A stretch of DNA of 15,009 nt from Thalassiosira profunda. Its lineage: Eukaryota; Bacillariophyta; Thalassiosirophyceae; Thalassiosirales; Thalassiosiraceae. Both the position numbers and the translations under genes were made by a program. Below the pieces are notes generated by a model. That model saw only the letters and a list, made by a program, of their open reading frames with translations. It made no database searches and was not told the origin of the DNA. Where the stretch lies: assembly GCA_036939355.1 (NCBI GenBank), contig JALLAP010000572.1, positions 1 through 15,009 on the forward strand. The letters are read 5' to 3'. This document shows positions 7,352 to 15,009 of the stretch, one piece after another. Within the stretch, counting starts at the first letter, position 1. Every line of letters begins with the position of its first letter.

Positions 7352-7734
7352 CGGCTGATGTGCGAGGAATTCGCTACATTGGTACCCGCGAGGCGCCGGT
7401 CGTCGATGAAGCCACCGAAGACCTTGGATACCACGACGAGCCCCCCTCCAGGGGCGGGTTGTCGCCCGGAGCGATTGTTAGCATTGTCGTGGCGTCGTTG
7501 CTCGCGCTACTCGTTCTTCTGGCGCTGGTTGCAAAGAAGGCGCAGGATAGAAAGAGGAAGGAGGCGCAGAGGAGGGAGGTTAATTTTGTGAACAATGCGC
7601 TCTTCATGATCGACGACGAGGAGGTCGAAGTGATGAAGGAGGCCAGCGACACTGGTTCGGTGCAGACAGAGGATCACACATTCGCCGAGACATTGGAGCC
7701 GACTAGCACGTTTGGGTCTGAGGTGAAGCTTTGA
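7351..7734 (+). pseudogene. TM1 exon 2 fragment, 127 codons, 5' end missing at the gap
   Basis: If the N stands for A, the frame starts with the Thr codon that matches 2691-2693 of TM1, and it runs open to TGA at 7732-7734. It contains the TM segment (SPGAIVSIVVASLLALLVLLALVAKK) and the conserved MKEASDTGSVQTEDHTF tail. It differs from TM1 by substitutions and a longer linker before STFGS.VKL. The first exon and the start of exon 2 are absent. The changes keep the frame and the chemistry, so the missing end looks like an assembly limit rather than decay. Confidence 0.82.
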
Positions 7735-7867
7735 GAGGATGAATCTCAGTAGAAACATAGACTCCGCCGGGCTGGGGACGGCGGTTGCGTCTGAAACAAT
7801 GTTGGTTGGTCGATGGATATTTGTTAGATGAGATAAGAAGTAGAGCAGAATGTGTTCGTTGCAGCTT

Positions 7868-9400
7868 TCACTCCTCGGCCTGCAACACCCTTGTCTTCGT
7901 ACCGTCAAAGGCAAGTACGACTCCATCAATATCGCGAAAGTACACAGGTGTGCCTTTGCACCTCCACTTCAGCCATTTTAGCAGCTTCGCCTTCTTTCGA
8001 ACCACCATCGTTCCGGCGCTGCCATCCTCTTTGCTGCACTTCACTGTTCGTTCAGTGACGTATTCTGTTGGAAACGGACGATCCGGCCAGATTTGGTTCC
8101 ACCTTCGAGCAATCAGTGACACAGGAAACCCATCGTCGCCATAATCTGAGATGACAGCAATCAATCGAGCCACGAATAGGTCATCAGTGTCACCACAGGC
8201 TCCATTCCCAGCTGCGTCGCTTATGCGCTTGTGGTTCTCCAAAAGCTTCAGTTCGTCGTACTTTGGATTCTTCTGCTTTCCCATCCCGCCCTCTTTGGCA
8301 AGGTGCTCGTACGCTGCTTTTATTCTCACAAAGTCGTCAGCGCTATCTTCCTTCTTTTCGTCGTTGCTGTCCTGTTGCGGCTCTGCCTTGTCTGGATGGT
8401 GGGTTCGGGCCAGGTCGTAATATCTCTTTCGGACAGTATCCATATCTGCTCCCACTTCCAATCCTAGTGTTTTGTAGCTCTCTGCTCGGTCACCGCTTCC
8501 ATGCTCTAGGAACCAACGATGAACGTCCATATTCTTCCTCATCTTTGCAATGTCGGCGGCGTAATTCCCCGCAGCGTCTTGAACAGTGTCATAAACAGAA
8601 TGTTCGTCCCGGAAATATTGTATGAGTGGTATGTTCCCTCCCCAAGCGGCCTTGTGATTTGGCGTGTGGCCCTGCGTGTTGCAATTGTCGGGGGTGGATT
8701 CGTAGCTGATGCCGAGCGAGTGCAGATATCGAGCCAGGGGCAGGACACCGGAGCCGTCAATGGGTTCATCGCCTTCCCACCTCTTCTTTGGAATAAGACC
8801 AATCCAGTGATGCAGCCCGCAATTGAATCCATTTCTTTCATGCGACACGTGCGTTCCATTCCTTTCGACAAGGTATTGAACAATGGGCAGTCGATTCTGC
8901 CACACTGCCAACTGAAGCGGCGTGACACTGCCATTGCCGCACTTTGGATGAGGGTCGGCACTGTACTTCTCAATCAAAAGACGGCACGTCGACAGATGGC
9001 CATTGCGCGCCGAATAATGTAGGGGCGTCCGGTGGGTCGATGGATGGTGCGCGTGCTGATCCACCGACACGTCCAGCTCGTGCTCCTCGACGTGATTGAG
9101 GACCAATTCAATTGCCTCGTCAAATCCGGTGCCTGCCAACCAGTGCAGTGGCATGCATCCCGTTTTTCGATCGCGGTGCTCCAGCAAAACTAGGAGCTGG
9201 GCTATCGCCTCGGGATGATCCGCGCACCACGATCTCAGCGTCGCCAGGCGCGATTGTCGCTCGGCGGCTGATGCGGACGAGGGCAAATTGCAAAGGTCGA
9301 GGGCCGTCGAGGATGTGGGTGCATCCACCCCGGCCTTCTCCTCCTGCGTCCTTGGCGGAGCTGCTGCCGCCGCCGCCGCCGCCTCTTCTCTCGCTGCCAT
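7868..9400 (-). CDS. Ankyrin-repeat + J-domain protein, copy B, 510 aa
   Basis: ATG at 9398-9400, TGA at 7868-7870. The frame is also open upstream to a GTG at 9466 and could add 22 residues, but copy A has a stop there, so the common ATG is preferred. Domains are as in copy A: Ala-rich leader with one more Ala, ankyrin repeats, a J domain with HPD intact (YYDLARTHHPDK), and the conserved C-terminal region ending VLQAEE. Notable differences from copy A: a shorter loop after KKRW (EGDEPIDGSGVLPL instead of the longer GGDNPCVDGGDGSGAEV), QQDSNDEKKED after HPDK, and CGDTDD before the C-terminal domain. Most changes are conservative or in loops, so both copies appear functional. Confidence 0.85.
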   Translation of the reverse strand: MAAREEAAAAAAAAPPRTQEEKAGVDAPTSSTALDLCNLPSSASAAERQSRLATLRSWCADHPEAIAQLLVLLEHRDRKTGCMPLHWLAGTGFDEAIELVLNHVEEHELDVSVDQHAHHPSTHRTPLHYSARNGHLSTCRLLIEKYSADPHPKCGNGSVTPLQLAVWQNRLPIVQYLVERNGTHVSHERNGFNCGLHHWIGLIPKKRWEGDEPIDGSGVLPLARYLHSLGISYESTPDNCNTQGHTPNHKAAWGGNIPLIQYFRDEHSVYDTVQDAAGNYAADIAKMRKNMDVHRWFLEHGSGDRAESYKTLGLEVGADMDTVRKRYYDLARTHHPDKAEPQQDSNDEKKEDSADDFVRIKAAYEHLAKEGGMGKQKNPKYDELKLLENHKRISDAAGNGACGDTDDLFVARLIAVISDYGDDGFPVSLIARRWNQIWPDRPFPTEYVTERTVKCSKEDGSAGTMVVRKKAKLLKWLKWRCKGTPVYFRDIDGVVLAFDGTKTRVLQAEE

Positions 9401-9596
9401 CGCGACGCCAGCCTCCTCGGCCCTCACCTCAGCCACCGACGCCGCCTCTTTCCTACCTGCCGCCACGCTAACCGCCCTGTGAAGCCTGCTGAAGGGCTAG
9501 CTGAGGGCCAGGGCGCTCCTAACTACGTCGAAAGTACGTAAGTACTGCCGCCTCCGCGTCAAAGCCAAACATCAAACATCAATCCAATCCATCAAG
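9401..9596. promoter_or_regulatory. Shared divergent promoter region, copy B
   Basis: This 196-bp region lies between the divergent starts and is shorter than in copy A. CTAACTACGT, AAAGTACGTA and AGTAC (9519-9545) correspond to the longer ACGTAC cluster of copy A. The leader repeat ACATCAAACATCAATCCA is kept, but there is no upstream ATG. Confidence 0.5.
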
Positions 9597-11621
9597 ATGG
9601 CTGCCACCGCCACTGACGACACCCACCGACCGCTCCGCATCGCCTCCCTCCTCCCGTCGACGACTGACATATGCATCTCCCTTGGCCTCGCACATGAAGT
9701 GGTTGGCGTCACGCACGAGTGCGATTGGGGCACGCACCCGCTCTATCGGTCGGCCGACCCCCTGATTGTCGGCGGCAATAATTGCAACGGCAACGATGGA
9801 GAGGGCACGAAGCCTCGCACACTGACAGTGAGCCACATCGATCCCCATGTGCAAAGTCAATCGGAGATCGATAGGGCTGTCAAGGCATCAGTGCATAGTG
9901 GCATCTCGCTGTACAATCTCAACGGCACGGCCCTCACGGACGCACAACCAAGCATCGTCCTCACTCAATCTTTATGCGACGTGTGCGCAGTGGCGAAGGA
10001 CGAGGTCGACGGGGAGGTGGGGTGCCAATTTGCGCCCGGGCAGTGCACGGTGCTCTCGCTTGAGCCCGAGTCATTGGAGGAGGTGATTGGGACCTTCAAA
10101 ACAGTGGCTGATGCGTGCGGGGTAAAGCAACGGGGGATCGATCTCGCTCGCAAGTTTCGGCAGGGGATGGAGCAAGTTTCGCACGCTACCTCTCTCTCCA
10201 AGAAATACAAAAGGCCCACGGTGCTGTTTCTCGAATGGTTAGATCCGCCATTTGACGCGGGCCACTGGATCCCCGACATGCTCGCGCAAAGCGGCTGCGC
10301 CTCGGCACTGCCGCACTCGAAGAACACGCGCAAGTCGGTCCAGCTCTCGTGGGAGCAGATATATGAATCGGATCCGGACGTGGTGATCGTAGGATGCTGC
10401 GGCTTTGATCTCAAGCGCAATAAGGCCGACGCCAAGACGGCGGTGGAGAGGCTGCGGCCGCTCCGCGCCTTTCGCGAGGGTAGGATCTACGCGGCGGATG
10501 GAAACCTCTATTTTGCCAGGCCTGGACCGGGATTGCGGGAGGGCATGGCCATTCTGGCGCGGTGCGCCTACGACGGAGAGGAGGTGGTGGTGAACGCATT
10601 GGAGGATCTGAACTTCATGCCACAGGAGGGCAAAGGGTGGTCGAAGATTGTCTTTGATCAGAGTCCACCGCCGCCTGTGCCAGACGTGGAAGATATTGAG
10701 AGCTACTGCAAAGTCCACGACGAGGCGTGTCGCAAAGAGCAAGACACGTACAATGATCCCAAAACAGGCTACAGTGTCTTCACTGAATTCGCCCACAAGC
10801 GGCGAGGGAAGTGCTGCGGTAGCGGATGTCGGCACTGTCCTTATAATCACGTGAATGTGAAGGACAAAGCCAGAAAAATCCAGCAGCCCGCCTTTCTGTG
10901 CGAGGGATTGGATGCAGGAGAGGACACTCTCTGCGCTTCTCTGTCTTCGATTCCTCCTCGATCGCATGTGAAGGTCCTTTTCTTCTCCGGAGGGAAGGAC
11001 TCGTTTCTGACCGTTCGTAGGCTCGTGAAAGAGAGGCGCCACGGCGGGAAGGCGGCCCACCAACCCCCCCAGCCACTCGGGGCCAGCTGCGATCCCTTTT
11101 ATCTTGTTCTTTTGACGACATTCGACGCCGACAGCCGCATTATTGCCCACCAGGAGATTTCAATCGAGACAGTTGCCCGTCAAGCGGAGCATCTTGGGTT
11201 GCCACTGCTCGGCATACCTCTGCACAGATCGGGCGGCGAGAAATATCTCGACCGCATTGAAAAGGGACTCGACGCAATTCGGCAATGGGTGCCAGATGTG
11301 TCTTTGACTCTTGTCTTTGGCGACCTCCATCTTGACCACATTCGAGAGTGGAGAGACAAGGAAATGGGCGATCATGCCCTTGACTATCCTTTGTGGAAGG
11401 TTCCGTACGAGGAGCTCTATCAGGATCTGGAAGCATCAGGTGTTCGGGTGGTCGTCTCAGCTGTCACAATAGGAGATGTTGTGAAAGTTGGTGATGTATT
11501 TTCGAGAGATCTCATGAAAGATGCAGCCGAAGCAGGTATTGACGAGTTCGGCGAACGAGGAGAGTTTCATTCTATTGCGGAGGTCTGGACGGTCTCGAGA
11601 GAGCAGGCACTGGGTCTATGA
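9597..11621 (+). CDS. BtuF/TroA-like – DUF5522-like – Dph6-like fusion protein, copy B, 674 aa
   Basis: Intronless frame from ATG 9597 to TGA 11619-11621, with the same three domains as copy A and all key motifs intact: IASLLPSTTDICISLGLA, VTHECDWG, the Cys cluster GKCCGSGCRHCPYNH, SGGKDS, GDLHLDHIREWRD and GEFHS. It is 11 residues longer, mainly from a 13-residue net insertion after the PP-motif helix (between KERRHGGK and ASCDPF, rich in Pro and Gln) and a longer Asn/Gly loop near residue 60. The N-terminal 15 residues are the least conserved. A central block is identical to copy A at the base level (see findings). The insertion lies in a surface loop position and probably does not disrupt the ATPase. 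Confidence 0.85.
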   Translation: MAATATDDTHRPLRIASLLPSTTDICISLGLAHEVVGVTHECDWGTHPLYRSADPLIVGGNNCNGNDGEGTKPRTLTVSHIDPHVQSQSEIDRAVKASVHSGISLYNLNGTALTDAQPSIVLTQSLCDVCAVAKDEVDGEVGCQFAPGQCTVLSLEPESLEEVIGTFKTVADACGVKQRGIDLARKFRQGMEQVSHATSLSKKYKRPTVLFLEWLDPPFDAGHWIPDMLAQSGCASALPHSKNTRKSVQLSWEQIYESDPDVVIVGCCGFDLKRNKADAKTAVERLRPLRAFREGRIYAADGNLYFARPGPGLREGMAILARCAYDGEEVVVNALEDLNFMPQEGKGWSKIVFDQSPPPPVPDVEDIESYCKVHDEACRKEQDTYNDPKTGYSVFTEFAHKRRGKCCGSGCRHCPYNHVNVKDKARKIQQPAFLCEGLDAGEDTLCASLSSIPPRSHVKVLFFSGGKDSFLTVRRLVKERRHGGKAAHQPPQPLGASCDPFYLVLLTTFDADSRIIAHQEISIETVARQAEHLGLPLLGIPLHRSGGEKYLDRIEKGLDAIRQWVPDVSLTLVFGDLHLDHIREWRDKEMGDHALDYPLWKVPYEELYQDLEASGVRVVVSAVTIGDVVKVGDVFSRDLMKDAAEAGIDEFGERGEFHSIAEVWTVSREQALGL

Positions 11622-11659
11622 GCAAAGCCTTCGGCGGGGCGGGCGGGGAAGGGTGTCGA

Positions 11660-11665
11660 CGAATA
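11660..11665 (+). terminator. AATAAA polyadenylation signal, fusion gene copy B
   Basis: It lies 38 bases after the stop codon, within a 3' UTR that is nearly the same as that of copy A. Confidence 0.6.
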
Positions 11666-11802
11666 AAAGCCGTTTGTCTAGTATGGCTATGGCTCTATCG
11701 TCTCTTGCATTTGGGGGCGCCGTTCGAATAAGCAATTGGCCTGAATGGCTGCTGCCCCGAGTACTGAACATCTATCACGCACAAAATCGCCCGGAGGTGC
11801 CC

Positions 11803-14040
11803 TTACACGATGCCAAGCTCGCCGTCGTTGTCGTCAGAAGCATCCGCATCTGGCATGCCAGGAACGTCCGGGAACGGTTGAGGTCTGTTGGATGCCACGA
11901 CAGTCTCTTCTGACGGAGACGGCATCGGCTCAGACTCAGGCGACGACAGCGGCGCGGGAGATCCCAGNGGTCTGTTGGATGCCACGACAGTCTCTTCTGA
12001 CGGAGACGGCATCGGCTCAGACTCAGGCGACGACAGCGGCGCGGGAGATCCCAGCAAACCCGGCTTGACGTTCTCCTTGTCGTACTCGTCCAAGTGCTCG
12101 AACGTGCTGCTAAGATCGTCTTCTGTGTTTGCCGGCGAGATGCTAGTCATATCGTAGGACGACGACTCCTGGACCTGTTGCGATGTTCCTTCCAGCCTCG
12201 TCGGTTCCAGAGACGAAGCCGTGGATGCATCTTCCTGGAAGCTCGTCTCTGGCGAGTTCACCGGAGGTCCCGGAGACTGCATTGGCGATCCGGGGTCGGC
12301 GGGAGGGCTGACGGGAGTCTCGTCCTCGCTGCCACTGCCCATCAACCGCTGGGCAAGCGTCGACGCGGCGCCCAAGGCGGCCAGCGACGACGCCGCGCGG
12401 ACCGGCACCGGGCTGCTCGCGTCGACGAACGAGGCGTCGCTCGGCTTGTCCGTCAGACCGAAGAGGTTGTCGCCCGGCACGTCCTCGTCGGCAAAGTCTT
12501 GGCGGACGCCGTCCGACTCGGGCGTGAGGCCCGGGAAGGCGCCCGAATCGTCGACCGATCGGGCGGAGGACCGGCGGCGGCGGTAGACCCAGGCCGCGCC
12601 GAAGACGGCCAGGACTAAGAGGGCCAAGAGCGCGAGGCTGATGGCCAATGCGTTGCCTCCGTCCTCGGTCTCGAGCTCTTGGGACACGGAGCCCTTGTCG
12701 GCGTCGCCGGTGCTGGCTCCGACTTCGAGATCGCGATCGCCGACGTACGCGACGTGGAGCAGATCTTCGTTGAGGTAGGATGCCGAGTTCTGCTCGATGT
12801 ACGATCGGACCTCGTTGAGCAGCATTTCCTCCTGCTCTTCCTTCGTGCTGGCGAGGCTTCGCAACTGTCTCCTCTGAGCGTCAGATACCCACGCGGTCAT
12901 GAGGCCAACGATGGGCGAGCAGCCCCAAGAGGGTTGGCTTGTAGTTGCCGTCGACGAACATAGAACTGTGCCAATCAAGCAGAAAGATACCACGTGAGAT
13001 TTTGTGCACAATATAGATATGCATACTCTGCATCAATCAAACACTCACGCGTCTCCGCGTCCAGCTCGTCCTCCGGATCCATGCTCAGCCCCACGACAGT
13101 GGAACCCTCCAGCATTCGATGCCTGCCCTGCATCCGCGTCGTTTGGAGCGACCTCCTTCCGCCCCCGGGCAGCCCCGCCGCCCGCTTCGCCCACTCCACC
13201 GCCACCTCCGCCGCGCCCCCCGGACAGTCGGCCAGTCCCAAGCGCGAGGCGACCCCGTGGGTCATCCGCCGCTCGAACGTCCCCAGAACCTCTTGCACGT
13301 CGGATCCCGGCGCGGTGTACACTTCGTAGTCGAATTCCAGCTCCAATTTCTCCGCGGCGCCGGCGCCCTCCTGCAGGGCGAGGTCGTCCGCGGAGGCGGC
13401 GCACGAGTAGAACGACGGAAGGGCGGCCGGGTCGGCGGCCTCGCCGCCGCCGNAGGTCGTCCGCGGAGGCGGCGCACGAGTAGAACGACGGAAGGGCGGC
13501 CGGGTCGGCGGCCTCGCCGCCGCCGTTGGGCCCGTTATCGGGGCCGGTCGCCTCCTCATCGCCGCCGCTCCCGTCGTCAATCGACCCGTCCGTCTCCGTC
13601 TCCTCCTCCTTTACATCATCAAAGATCCCCTTCGGACACGGCTTTTCGTTGCCCTCCTCCCAGTCGTAGTCGGGGTTGTCGTTGGAGCACGGATCGCTGT
13701 CCTCGCCGCCCTGATCCTCGCCTTGCGCGCCTTCGTCGGCGCCAGCGTTCTCTCCGTCTTTGCTGGCCGCGAGCTCCTCGGTCACCACGCTCGCCCCCGC
13801 GAGGACATCGGTAGCGGCGGCTGCGGTAGCGGCGGCTGCGGTAGCGGCGGTCGTGGACGACGGCGTCGCGCCCTCTTCGCCGCCCTCGAACAGGAGCGAT
13901 ACGCCATTGTACACCGTGACGGTCGATTCGGCCGGGAGGCGGCCGTCGCCCTCGGCGGCGGCCTTGACGATGGCCGCGAAGGTCGCGTCGTCGAACGATT
14001 TGGCCGGGAAGGAGGGGTCCATGGTTGGGTTTGGGTGCAT
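11803..14040 (-). CDS. TM2: two-exon single-pass membrane protein with long Ser/Pro/Glu-rich tail, interrupted by two assembly Ns
   Basis: Exon 1 is 13049-14040 and exon 2 is 11803-12965 (minus strand), joined by an 83-nt phase-1 intron. Counting each contig overlap once (73 and 87 bases removed), the frame is continuous at 664 residues. Residues 60-77: Ala/Thr repeats. 95-175: very acidic and Gly-rich, with Cys118 and Cys135. 207-306: domain with LELEFDYEVYTAPGSDVQEV, matching TM1 LDLKYDYEIHTSDGIDVEEA. 308-390: GCSPIVGLMTAWVSDAQRR, matching TM1 NCQPINGFMTAWTSSDRRR. About 411-433: TM helix, followed by YRRRR. The tail of about 230 residues is low-complexity, with many SP/SPE/PSP motifs and a DKEN-like region, and could be phosphorylated. 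No signal peptide is visible. It is a paralog of TM1 with a different tail; function unknown. Confidence 0.78.
11882..12054. repeat. Exact 86-bp direct repeat flanking the N at 11968
   Basis: Bases 11882-11967 are repeated without change at 11969-12054, with a single N between. The repeat plus N adds 87 bases (29 codons), so it does not break the TM2 frame but would duplicate part of the tail. The truncated left copy at 7206-7350 has only one of these units before its own gap. An unmerged contig overlap is the simplest reading. Confidence 0.9.
12966..13048 (-). other. TM2 intron, 83 nt, phase 1
   Basis: On the minus strand the donor is GTGAGT (13043-13048) and the acceptor is GGCACAG ending at 12966. 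Joining ACG-C to TT-CTA gives Thr306-Leu-Leu-Cys. This corresponds residue for residue to the TM1 junction His-Ala-Glu-Cys, with the same phase. Confidence 0.82.
13381..13525. repeat. Exact 72-bp direct repeat flanking the N at 13453
   Basis: Bases 13381-13452 are identical to 13454-13525. The repeat plus N adds 73 bases, which shifts the TM2 frame by one. Removing one unit brings the frame upstream of the N (starting at 14040) into the frame that runs to the intron donor, so the frameshift is an assembly artefact. Confidence 0.92.
13811..13850. repeat. 15-bp coding minisatellite in TM2 (about 2.7 units)
   Basis: The unit GTAGCGGCGGCTGCG occurs twice in full and once in part. On the minus strand it encodes an Ala-Ala-Ala-Ala-Thr repeat in the N-terminal region of TM2. 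Such tracts change length easily between alleles. Confidence 0.75.
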
Positions 14041-14737
14041 TCACCGAAGCCGGGAAATTATGGAGGAAGAATGGAGGAAGGGCGAAGAGCGAAGAGGAGA
14101 GGACGCCTGCACCGTCGATGCTTTGCTGTCGCATTCAAGTGAGAGGGTGCCGCCGCGCCTGGGATTGAAATTGTGGCGAGCTTGCCGGCATGGGGCACGG
14201 GTCGTGCTGATTCAAACCTGATGAGCGTCGATGAAAATGGCGAGTTTGGGGGCAACGGACGGAAATTGGCCACCACTGGCATCGGAGAGGCACAAAACGA
14301 AAGATGCGACATGATGACTTCTCACCAGCTGGGACGAGACAAATGTCGAACGACCTCACGGCACTCCTAAACAAGGTAGCGTGTCTCATCAAATAAGATG
14401 CCGGCGTATCCTTGTGTCGTAAGGCTTGCCAAAAAAATGGCTGCTCAGACGTGGTGGCGTTGTGGGACGAGTTGTCGAAGAGCAGGCCCTCGCTCGCTCA
14501 TCTCGCCGCTCACTTGGGGCAGTCTTGGTTGTGGTTGGACGTCGTTGATAAGATCGTGGGGGCTTGGCGCCAGCTGTCTTTTTCTGGGCTAGAGCTCACA
14601 GCCCACCTTATGTGCTTTTGTGAGAACACATCGTGGAGGAACCAGTTCTTCGCCACCAGTTTGCCCTCTTCAATAGATTAGCAAGTGCGAGCTCAAACAT
14701 CGCGCATTCTACTCGCTCCTGAAAATAGGTGAGATCA
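14041..14737. other. Gene-free stretch: TM2 5' region and ferredoxin-gene 3' side
   Basis: No convincing gene is visible in these 697 bases. The part next to TM2 (about 14062-14104) is strongly purine-rich on the plus strand, so the TM2 leader would be pyrimidine-rich. The longest frame is 89 codons on the plus strand at 14412-14681; it shows no recognisable domain, signal or repeat. TM2 promoter elements and the ferredoxin-gene 3' UTR should lie here, but no AATAAA is evident on the minus strand close to 14738. Confidence 0.5.
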
Positions 14738-15009
14738 TTAATCTGCAACATCTGCCCTCTGGTATGGATCCAAGACGTGAAGCCATCGGTATCCTCGCGG
14801 CACCTTCCCCACGCAATGAAATATCGTGCGCTCGTACAAATTCGCCTTCTCGTCATCAGCATTTATGTCTCTCTCTTTGTCCGGAAACTGCATCCAATGC
14901 ACGCAGGTTTGGCAGCTGCCCGTGCGGCATTCGTATTGCACATCAACGCCGCACTTCTCCGCCAAAAACCCGTACGATTCTCCGGGCCGTGCCGATATGC
15001 ATCTGCCGT
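14738..15009 (-). CDS. [2Fe-2S] ferredoxin-domain protein, C-terminal part, 5' end beyond the window
   Basis: On the minus strand the frame is open from the window edge to TAA at 14738-14740, about 90 codons, with no start codon required inside. It reads RPGESYGFLAEKCGVDVQYE and then CRTGSCQTC. The cysteine spacing is C-x4-C-x2-C-x29-C (codons at 14927-14929, 14912-14914, 14903-14905 and 14813-14815), exactly that of plant-type ferredoxins that bind one [2Fe-2S] cluster for one-electron transfer. After the fourth Cys the sequence continues VGKVPRGYRWLHVLDP, unlike the usual ferredoxin end, so it may be a ferredoxin-like domain in a special-purpose or membrane-attached protein. Plastid location is possible but the N-terminus is not visible. 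Confidence 0.78.
   Translation of the reverse strand, partial: GRCISARPGESYGFLAEKCGVDVQYECRTGSCQTCVHWMQFPDKERDINADDEKANLYERTIFHCVGKVPRGYRWLHVLDPYQRADVAD

Larger units (their letters stand above)
7352..11953. repeat. Copy B of the ~4.6-kb large repeat
   Basis: It aligns with 2692-7350 throughout. It begins directly after the N at 7351 and runs on at its right end into the full TM2 gene, whereas copy A is preceded at its left end by the full TM1 gene. The two copies are therefore truncated at opposite ends. Confidence 0.93.

Noticed and set aside
7206..7734. A chimeric gene across 7351 made of TM2 and TM1 pieces
   Set aside because: The two pieces are coded on opposite strands and are joined by an assembly N, so no fused product is possible or supported.
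10239..11150. 303-codon frame on the minus strand inside fusion gene copy B (and 5806-6549 in copy A)
   Set aside because: It is antisense to a well-supported multi-domain protein, has no recognisable domain, and differs in length between the copies. It is a shadow frame.
12094..12618. 174-codon plus-strand frame in the TM2 exon
   Set aside because: Antisense to TM2, Arg/Ala-rich, no motif; a shadow of the GC-rich Ser/Pro tail.
13454..14040. TM2 as a frameshifted pseudogene
   Set aside because: The only frame break coincides with an N flanked by exact 72-bp repeats; removing one unit restores the frame.
14412..14681. 89-codon plus-strand frame between TM2 and the ferredoxin gene
   Set aside because: No recognisable domain or signal and no second copy for comparison. 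It cannot be supported as a gene from sequence alone, though a short lineage-specific gene is possible.

Overview
The window looks like nuclear DNA of a photosynthetic stramenopile, most likely a diatom. This is inference from four things seen in the sequence: short GT-AG introns (128 and 83 nt), genes packed closely on both strands, AATAAA signals just after stop codons, and a protein whose N-terminus combines a signal peptide with a transit-like segment starting at Phe, as in plastids of secondary origin. There are no bacterial features (no operons, no Shine-Dalgarno pattern, no mobile elements).

Layout. 2-1015 (+): 3' part of an arginine-methyltransferase-like gene. 1104-1703 (-): small, probably plastid-targeted membrane protein. 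1993-3068 (+): two-exon single-pass membrane protein, here called TM1. 3224-4768 (-): ankyrin + J-domain protein, copy A. 5032-7023 (+): three-domain fusion of a BtuF/TroA-like binding fold, a Cys-rich DUF5522-like module and a Dph6-like ATP pyrophosphatase, copy A. 7206-7350 (-): last 47 codons of a second membrane protein, TM2, cut by an N at 7351. 7351-7734 (+): 3' part of a second TM1, missing its beginning. 7868-9400 (-) and 9597-11621 (+): copy B of the ankyrin-J and fusion genes. 11803-14040 (-): a full-length TM2 gene, two exons, interrupted by two single-N gaps. 14041-14737: no convincing gene. 14738-15009 (-): 3' part of a plant-type [2Fe-2S] ferredoxin-domain gene.

The dominant structure is a repeat of about 4.6 kb (2692-7350 and 7352-11953). 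The left copy is cut inside TM2 and the right copy begins inside TM1, both exactly at the N at 7351. That is the pattern expected if two diverged haplotype contigs were scaffolded end to end, although a real tandem duplication is not excluded. The two other Ns (11968, 13453) sit between exact 86-bp and 72-bp direct repeats, which look like unmerged contig overlaps. Collapsing them restores one open TM2 reading frame.

Biologically, the most interesting unit is the divergent pair: the ankyrin-J gene and the binding-fold/DUF5522/Dph6-like fusion gene share a 200-260 bp intergenic region with conserved ACGTAC-type motifs. The pair is flanked by two distant paralogs (TM1 and TM2) in opposite orientation that share an intron at the same position and phase.
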